Of a stretch of DNA of 64,000 nucleotides, positions 59,745-64,000 are shown one piece after another. Position 1 is the first letter of the stretch, and every line of letters starts with the position of its first letter. Under the pieces are notes generated by a model, which was not told the DNA's origin, did no database searches, and saw only the letters and a program-made list of their open reading frames with translations. The position numbers were made by a program, and so were the translations under genes. Source of the stretch: JALSRD01 sp964476595 (GTDB lineage: Bacteria; Desulfobacterota; Desulfobacteria; Desulfobacterales; JALSRD01); the NCBI GenBank assembly GCA_964476595.1, contig CAYZCL010000053.1, positions 70,165 to 134,164 on the forward strand, written 5' to 3'.

Positions 59745-60623
59745 TCACCGGTCGGACGGGTCTCCGCCGGCCGTCCTCTCACCGGCGGCTTCCGGCTGCG
59801 CCGGGGGCGCTTCCCCCCTGCCGGCGGAGGCCTGTGCCTTACGGGCCTGTTCGGCCTGTTCCAGCAACTCGGTCTTGAACAGCACCTCCTTGAGCCAGCG
59901 CAGGCCGAACTGCAACAGCTCGATCTCGTCTTCCCTGATTTTTTCCAGGATATCTTCGTCGGCGGGGTAGCGCTCGAGGAACGAGCTTTCGAAGACGAAA
60001 CGCCGGAACTTGTCGACGTTGTAGCTGGCCGTGAAGAACATCTGCTTGGCCTGCTCGGTCATGCGGATGTGGGCCGGAAAGGAGCGTTTGCGCACCAGCA
60101 GGTCGGTCCACTCGGCGTTGATGCGGTCGCGGAAATCCACGCCCTGGTCCTGCCGCCACTCGGTCACGGTCCACTCCCGGGACTCTTCGAAACCCTTGCA
60201 GTGGGGTTCCTTCACCATGAAGTAAAACCCTTCGCCCTCCACGTTGCTCAGGTGGGTCATGGTGGCCACGCCCAAGGGGTAGTAGCGGCAGGTGGTGGGG
60301 CGGTCGGCGTACACGATGCAGCCGTCGTCGCGCACGAAGGGGCAGGATTTTTGCGCGTCGTCCAGCATTTTCAGGATGACTACCGGCAGATCGGTCTTTT
60401 CCAGCAGCTGCGGCTCGGTGTAGATGGCCAGAAACTCCTCCGACGAAAGGCTCAGGCGGTTTTTCAGCAGGATGATGTCGTAGGGCGTCAGCATGATGCG
60501 GATGCCGCGGCAGCAGCGCGTGAAACACGGTACCCCCGGATGGCAGCGGAACGTAAAGCGGCTATCGGGCGTCAGCTGGGTCGGTTCCACCAGGGCCTGT
60601 GAGGCAGACGAATCGTCATTCAT
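59745..60623 (-). CDS. YkgJ-family cysteine-cluster protein
   Basis: 292 aa. A Cys-rich N-terminal domain with FRCHPGVPCFTRCCRGIRIMLTP, a further CPFVRDDGC and RPTTCRYYPLG, the pattern of the YkgJ/FliB family that is thought to chelate zinc or an Fe-S cluster. The rest is charged and helical, with a proline-rich tail. No signal peptide. It is the only gene between dapA and the pot operon; a strand break of 195 bp separates it from potC. Function unknown. Confidence 0.85.
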   Translation of the reverse strand: MNDDSSASQALVEPTQLTPDSRFTFRCHPGVPCFTRCCRGIRIMLTPYDIILLKNRLSLSSEEFLAIYTEPQLLEKTDLPVVILKMLDDAQKSCPFVRDDGCIVYADRPTTCRYYPLGVATMTHLSNVEGEGFYFMVKEPHCKGFEESREWTVTEWRQDQGVDFRDRINAEWTDLLVRKRSFPAHIRMTEQAKQMFFTASYNVDKFRRFVFESSFLERYPADEDILEKIREDEIELLQFGLRWLKEVLFKTELLEQAEQARKAQASAGRGEAPPAQPEAAGERTAGGDPSDR

Positions 60624-60818
60624 GGAGTTTGTCCTTTGCGCCAGAGGTTAAAGGGGTCCTTGGGGTCGGGCCGCACGGCACTTCCGGGAAAACCGTGACG
60701 CATGCCGCGGCCTGCCGGTTGCCGCGGGACCTGCGCGTGCCTGGAAACCGCCGCCGGTGCCGCGAAGTCGCCCAATCCAAATCAGATAGGATACGTGACT
60801 ATGGCCGGATTGTCAATT

Positions 60819-61673
60819 CTATTGCTCTTTTTTGCTGAAATACAGGTTGGCCAGCGCCAGCATGGAGGTGCCCACGATCAGCAGGAAAGAGATGGCGTTG
60901 ATGACGGGGGTGCTGCCGTCGCGCACCTGCAGGTAGAGGTTGATGGGCAGCGTCGGCTCGGAGCCCACCAGGAAGAGCGTGGTGTTGAAGTTCTCGAAAG
61001 ACATCAGGAAGGCGACTGCCGCCGACGCTAGGATGGCGGGCTTCAGGAAGCGCAGGGTGATGTAGCGGATCACCTGGAAACGGGTGGCGCCCAGGTTAAG
61101 GGCCGCTTCTTCCAGGGTGCGGTCGAATTTTTTGAGCCGGGCCGAGACCACCAGTGTCACCAGGGTGGTGATGAACGAGAACTGGCCCAGGATAACCAGG
61201 CCCAGCCCCGGCCGCAGGATGCCCACGTCCACGTGCAGGCTCTCTTCGAAGAAGGTGCCCAGGGTGTTGGAAAAGAGCAGGATCGAAATGCCCAGGATGA
61301 CCCCCGGGATCACCAGGGGGGCCAGCATGAGGAAGTAGAGCATCTGCTTGAAACGGAAATTTTCCTGTTCGAACAGGAAGGCGCCGCAGGTGCCCACGAT
61401 GGTGGACAGCAGACTGACGGACACGGCCACCTTGACGCTGACCCAGATGCTGTCCAGGTTGATCTGGTCGTGGAAGATGCCCACCCGGTCGGGGCGGTTG
61501 GCCGTGAACCAGTCCAGCGTAAAGCCCTTCCAGGGAAGCGACGGGAACTGCGAGTCGTTGAAGGCCAGGATGCAGGTGATCAGCAGCGGGGCGAACAGGA
61601 AAATGAAGAAACAGGTCACGTAGATCTTGAAACAGATGGTGTAGGCCCGGGAATTGGGGAGTGTCCGTATCAT
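60819..61673 (-). CDS. potC: Polyamine ABC transporter permease (PotC type)
   Basis: 284 aa with six membrane segments. Type I permease loop ALNLGATRFQVIRYITLRFLKPAI carries the EAA motif. The ATG at 61673 overlaps the potB stop as ATGA. Pairs with PotB. This is the last gene of the operon. Confidence 0.92.
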   Translation of the reverse strand: MIRTLPNSRAYTICFKIYVTCFFIFLFAPLLITCILAFNDSQFPSLPWKGFTLDWFTANRPDRVGIFHDQINLDSIWVSVKVAVSVSLLSTIVGTCGAFLFEQENFRFKQMLYFLMLAPLVIPGVILGISILLFSNTLGTFFEESLHVDVGILRPGLGLVILGQFSFITTLVTLVVSARLKKFDRTLEEAALNLGATRFQVIRYITLRFLKPAILASAAVAFLMSFENFNTTLFLVGSEPTLPINLYLQVRDGSTPVINAISFLLIVGTSMLALANLYFSKKEQ

Positions 61674-62527
61674 TGCACCACGCTGCTCAGTTTCTGCCGG
61701 CTGAGCTTGAGTCCGGCCCAGATGACCAGGGAAGACAGCACCAGCAGCAGGAAGCCGAAGGCCGACCCCTGGTTCCAGTTGAAAGAAGCGATGAACTCGT
61801 TGTAGATCTGCTCGGTGAACCACAGGGAATTCTTGCCGCCCATGAGGTTGGGGGTCAGGTAATTGCCCAGGGTCAGCATGAAGACCACGATGGATCCCGA
61901 GACGATGCCCGGAATGGCGTGCGGGACGATGATCTTGAAGAGGATGTTCCACATGTTACCGCCCAGGTCGTAGGCCGCCTCGACGAGACCGTCGTCAAGG
62001 CTCTCGAGCACCGAGATCAGCGGCACGATCATGAAGAGCATGGAGGTGTAAACCAGCCCCATGATCATGGTGGCGTCGTTGTAGAGCATCTCCACCGGCT
62101 GGTGCAGGATGCCCAGTTTGATCAGGAAGTGGTTGATGACCCCGCTTTCGCGCAGCAGGATCATCCAGCCGTAGACGCGCACCAGTTCGCTGACCCAGAA
62201 GGGCATCAGGATCAGGGTCATGAAAAAGCCCTGGAAGCGGGTGCCCACCACCTTGGTGATGTAGAAGGCCAGCGGAAAGGCGATCAGCAGGGTCAGAAAG
62301 GTCACCGTGATGGAGTACACGGCGGTGCGCACGAAGGTCAGCCAGTAGATGGGCTCGTCAAAAAAGTTCAGGTAGTTGGAAAGGCTCCAGACCATGTCCC
62401 CGGCGTCGTTTTCGATGCGGAAGGACATGATCAGCAGATCGATGTGCGGCAGCACGATCAGCAGGAACAGCCACAGCACCACGGGTGCCAGGAAGAAAAA
62501 CAGGGTCCATCGCAGTTGGCTTTTCAT
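61670..62527 (-). CDS. potB: Polyamine ABC transporter permease (PotB type)
   Basis: 285 aa, six membrane segments; EAA loop in AAYDLGGNMWNILFKIIVPHAIPG, and the N-terminal FFLAPVVLWLFLLIVLPHIDLLIMSF segment typical of PotB. Overlaps potA by 4 bp and potC by 4 bp. Confidence 0.92.
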   Translation of the reverse strand: MKSQLRWTLFFFLAPVVLWLFLLIVLPHIDLLIMSFRIENDAGDMVWSLSNYLNFFDEPIYWLTFVRTAVYSITVTFLTLLIAFPLAFYITKVVGTRFQGFFMTLILMPFWVSELVRVYGWMILLRESGVINHFLIKLGILHQPVEMLYNDATMIMGLVYTSMLFMIVPLISVLESLDDGLVEAAYDLGGNMWNILFKIIVPHAIPGIVSGSIVVFMLTLGNYLTPNLMGGKNSLWFTEQIYNEFIASFNWNQGSAFGFLLLVLSSLVIWAGLKLSRQKLSSVVQ

Positions 62528-63636
62528 GAGGACGCGGTTTCCCTGGGAAAACAGATGCCGGCCCTTTCGTGCCAGCCGATTTCGATACGGTCTCCCACCT
62601 GCACGTAGTCGTACTGTCGGTTCTGGGGCAGGGCCACCAGCAGTTCGGTTTCCTTGCCCAGCGGGTGCACCAGCAGGCGGCTGTTGGCCCCGTCGAAGAG
62701 GATCGCCTTGACCGCCACCTGGAAGCGGTTGAGATTTTCGATGCCCGGGTCCGGTTCGATAAGCATGGACTCCGGGCGCAGGAACAGGTCGACTTCCTGT
62801 CCGGGTTCGAAGCGCTTCGATCCCCGCAGCCGGAAGTGCTCGCCGTCACCGGTTTCGATCTCGGTGACGACCTCGTCGCCGTCTCCCGAGGCGCTGTGCT
62901 TCACCCGGCCGGACCAGGCGTTGTTGTCGCCCACGAACTGGGCCACAAAGGGGGTGTGGGGGCGGTTGTAGAGGTTGGGCGGCGTGTCCACCTGTTCGAA
63001 ACGGCCGTGGTTCATGACGGCCACCTTGTCGGACATGACCAATGCCTCGGACTGGTCGTGCGTGATGTAGACGAACGTGGTGCCCACTTCGGCCTGCAGC
63101 TTCTTCAGCTCCACCTTCATCTGTTCGCGCAGCTTGAGGTCCAGGGCGCCCAGTGGTTCGTCCAGCAGCAGCACGGTGGGTTCCAGCACCAGACAGCGGG
63201 CGATGGCCACGCGCTGTTTCTGCCCGCCGGAGAGCTGGTCGATCTTCTTGTCCCCGAATCCGGGCAGGCCGACCCGCTCCAGGATGCCGTTGACCTTGGT
63301 GGTGATAACGTCCTTCTTTTCGCCCCGGCGTTGCAGTCCGAAGGCGATGTTCTGGGCCACGGTCATCATGGGAAACAGGGCCAGGTGCTGAAAGATGAGG
63401 TTCACGGGGCGTCGGTTGGGCGGCATGCCGGCCATGTTCCGGCCGCGGATCTCGATGCGGCCCGCGGTGGGTTCGATGAAGCCGGCGATCATGCGCAGCA
63501 GGGTCGTCTTGCCGCACCCCGAGGGGCCCAGGATGGAAAAAAACCCCCCGTCCTGGACTTCGAAGGAGACATCATCCACGGCCGTGAAGTCCTGAAATTT
63601 TTTGGTGACGTGCTGAACCGACAGATCGATCTGCAT
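62524..63636 (-). CDS. potA: Polyamine ABC transporter ATPase (PotA type)
   Basis: 370 aa. Walker A GPSGCGKTTLLRMIAGF, signature LSGGQKQRVAIARCL, Walker B VLLLDEPLGALD, H-loop YITHDQSEALVMSD, and a C-terminal TOBE/regulatory domain (FLRPESMLIEP onwards) as in PotA and related importers. It is spaced from potD by a hairpin with a long T-run. Confidence 0.93.
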   Translation of the reverse strand: MQIDLSVQHVTKKFQDFTAVDDVSFEVQDGGFFSILGPSGCGKTTLLRMIAGFIEPTAGRIEIRGRNMAGMPPNRRPVNLIFQHLALFPMMTVAQNIAFGLQRRGEKKDVITTKVNGILERVGLPGFGDKKIDQLSGGQKQRVAIARCLVLEPTVLLLDEPLGALDLKLREQMKVELKKLQAEVGTTFVYITHDQSEALVMSDKVAVMNHGRFEQVDTPPNLYNRPHTPFVAQFVGDNNAWSGRVKHSASGDGDEVVTEIETGDGEHFRLRGSKRFEPGQEVDLFLRPESMLIEPDPGIENLNRFQVAVKAILFDGANSRLLVHPLGKETELLVALPQNRQYDYVQVGDRIEIGWHERAGICFPRETASS

Positions 63637-63674
63637 GCAAGCCTTACCCGCTGCCGGGGGTTGGGAAGTCTATG

Positions 63675-63711
63675 AAAAAAAGGGGGGTGCCCCCCGGCAG
63701 GATGCACCCCT
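63675..63711 (-). terminator. Hairpin with T-run between potD and potA
   Basis: GGGGTGC (63684-63690) pairs with GCACCCC (63704-63710), followed on the minus strand by a run of seven T. A good intrinsic terminator, probably leaky, that would favour binding-protein over ATPase/permease production. Confidence 0.8.
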
Positions 63712-63761
63712 CCCCGCTTGCGGCGCCTGTGCTGCCTGATGGGCAACAGGCGTCGAGGGGC

Positions 63762-64000
63762 TTACCTGGCCGCCTTGACCTTGTCCAGGATCTTGCCCTC
63801 GATGGCTTCCAGTTTGGCCGGCACCGGGGGATACCACTTGATGTTGTCGATGGCCGCGGGCGGAAAGCAGCGTTTGAAATTGTCACGTACGGCCGGGTCC
63901 AGCTTGTCCATGGCGCCGGCCGAAGCCGTGGCGTATTTCTCTTTGTTGGTGAAGAAGGCGGCGTTTTCGGGGCGCAGGATGAAGTTGATCCACTTGTAGG
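63762..64000 (-). CDS. potD: Polyamine ABC transporter substrate-binding protein (PotD type), 3' part
   Basis: The 5' end lies beyond the window. The visible C-terminal 79 residues (KWINFILRPENAAFFTNKEKYATAS..., ending KILDKVKAAR) match the C-terminal lobe of PotD/PotF periplasmic spermidine/putrescine-binding proteins. It heads the pot operon on the minus strand and is followed by the T-run hairpin. Confidence 0.88.
   Translation of the reverse strand, partial: YKWINFILRPENAAFFTNKEKYATASAGAMDKLDPAVRDNFKRCFPPAAIDNIKWYPPVPAKLEAIEGKILDKVKAAR

Overview
The window is a GC-rich stretch of a bacterial chromosome. The dissimilatory sulfite reductase locus dsrA-dsrB-dsrD-dsrN, a four-haem cytochrome c3-type protein and the branched-chain amino acid, peptide and polyamine transporters point to a sulfate-reducing member of the Desulfobacterota, probably of the Desulfobacterales. 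That placement is inference from gene content; no rRNA or other phylogenetic marker was seen. I see no tRNA, rRNA, CRISPR array, insertion sequence, phage gene or replication origin. Coding density is very high and many start/stop codons overlap as ATGA or GTGA.

Layout. 1-4.3 kb (+): end of an unknown gene, threonine aldolase, DUF374 acyltransferase, YihY-type membrane protein, DUF4126 membrane protein. 4.4-8.6 kb: an M20 amidohydrolase (-), then TauE/SafE exporter, patatin-like lipase and ZIP metal transporter (+). 8.6-10.3 kb (+): a small metal-related cluster (Met-rich periplasmic protein, SHOCT membrane protein, CxxC HMA copper-chaperone-like protein). 10.3-17.0 kb (-): M20 peptidase plus dppABCDF-type peptide ABC transporter. 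17.3-26.3 kb (-): dodecin, then a six-gene overlapping operon of two dynamin-like GTPases, a HAD phosphatase, an unknown exported protein, a double-ABC ATPase and a lipoamide-dehydrogenase-like protein that lacks both redox cysteines. 26.7-28.6 kb (+): methionine-type aminotransferase and omega-amidase. 28.7-34.2 kb (-): PhaR-like regulator and livKHMGF. 34.5-36.8 kb (+): NAD kinase, exported protein, TPR lipoprotein. 36.9-41.3 kb: class III aminotransferase, ferritin-like protein and methylmalonate-semialdehyde dehydrogenase (-) with a divergent Lrp/AsnC regulator (+). 41.3-43.3 kb (-): arfB pair and msrAB lipoprotein. 43.5-49.6 kb (+): glycogen operon glgP-glgA-glgB. 49.9-51.7 kb (+): tatA/B, tatC, cytochrome c3. 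51.7-58.2 kb (-): dsrABD-dsrN, a kinase-like unknown and a TPR protein. 58.6-59.6 kb (+): DapA-family aldolase. 59.7-64 kb (-): cysteine-cluster protein and potABC with the 3' end of potD.

How the genes work together. DsrAB carries out the terminal sulfite reduction of sulfate respiration, DsrD is its small partner and the CbiA-type amidase DsrN probably amidates the sirohaem. The Tat pathway and the cytochrome c3 serve the periplasmic electron-transfer side. Peptides, branched-chain amino acids and polyamines are imported by three ABC systems; aminotransferase, semialdehyde dehydrogenase and M20 hydrolases would feed amino-acid carbon into central metabolism. Glycogen is stored and mobilised by a three-gene operon.

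Regulation visible in the sequence. At least ten good sigma70-type promoters (TTGACA-like, 16-17 bp spacer, TATAAT-like) fall at operon starts. All three substrate-binding-protein genes with visible downstream partners (dppA, livK, potD) are followed by a hairpin before the rest of the operon. The most unusual items are the dynamin-GTPase operon with its cysteine-less oxidoreductase, a possible three-way-junction RNA fold at 8596-8643 beside the metal cluster, a near-duplicate promoter-like element at 3411 and 9973, and a branching enzyme of eukaryote-like type.
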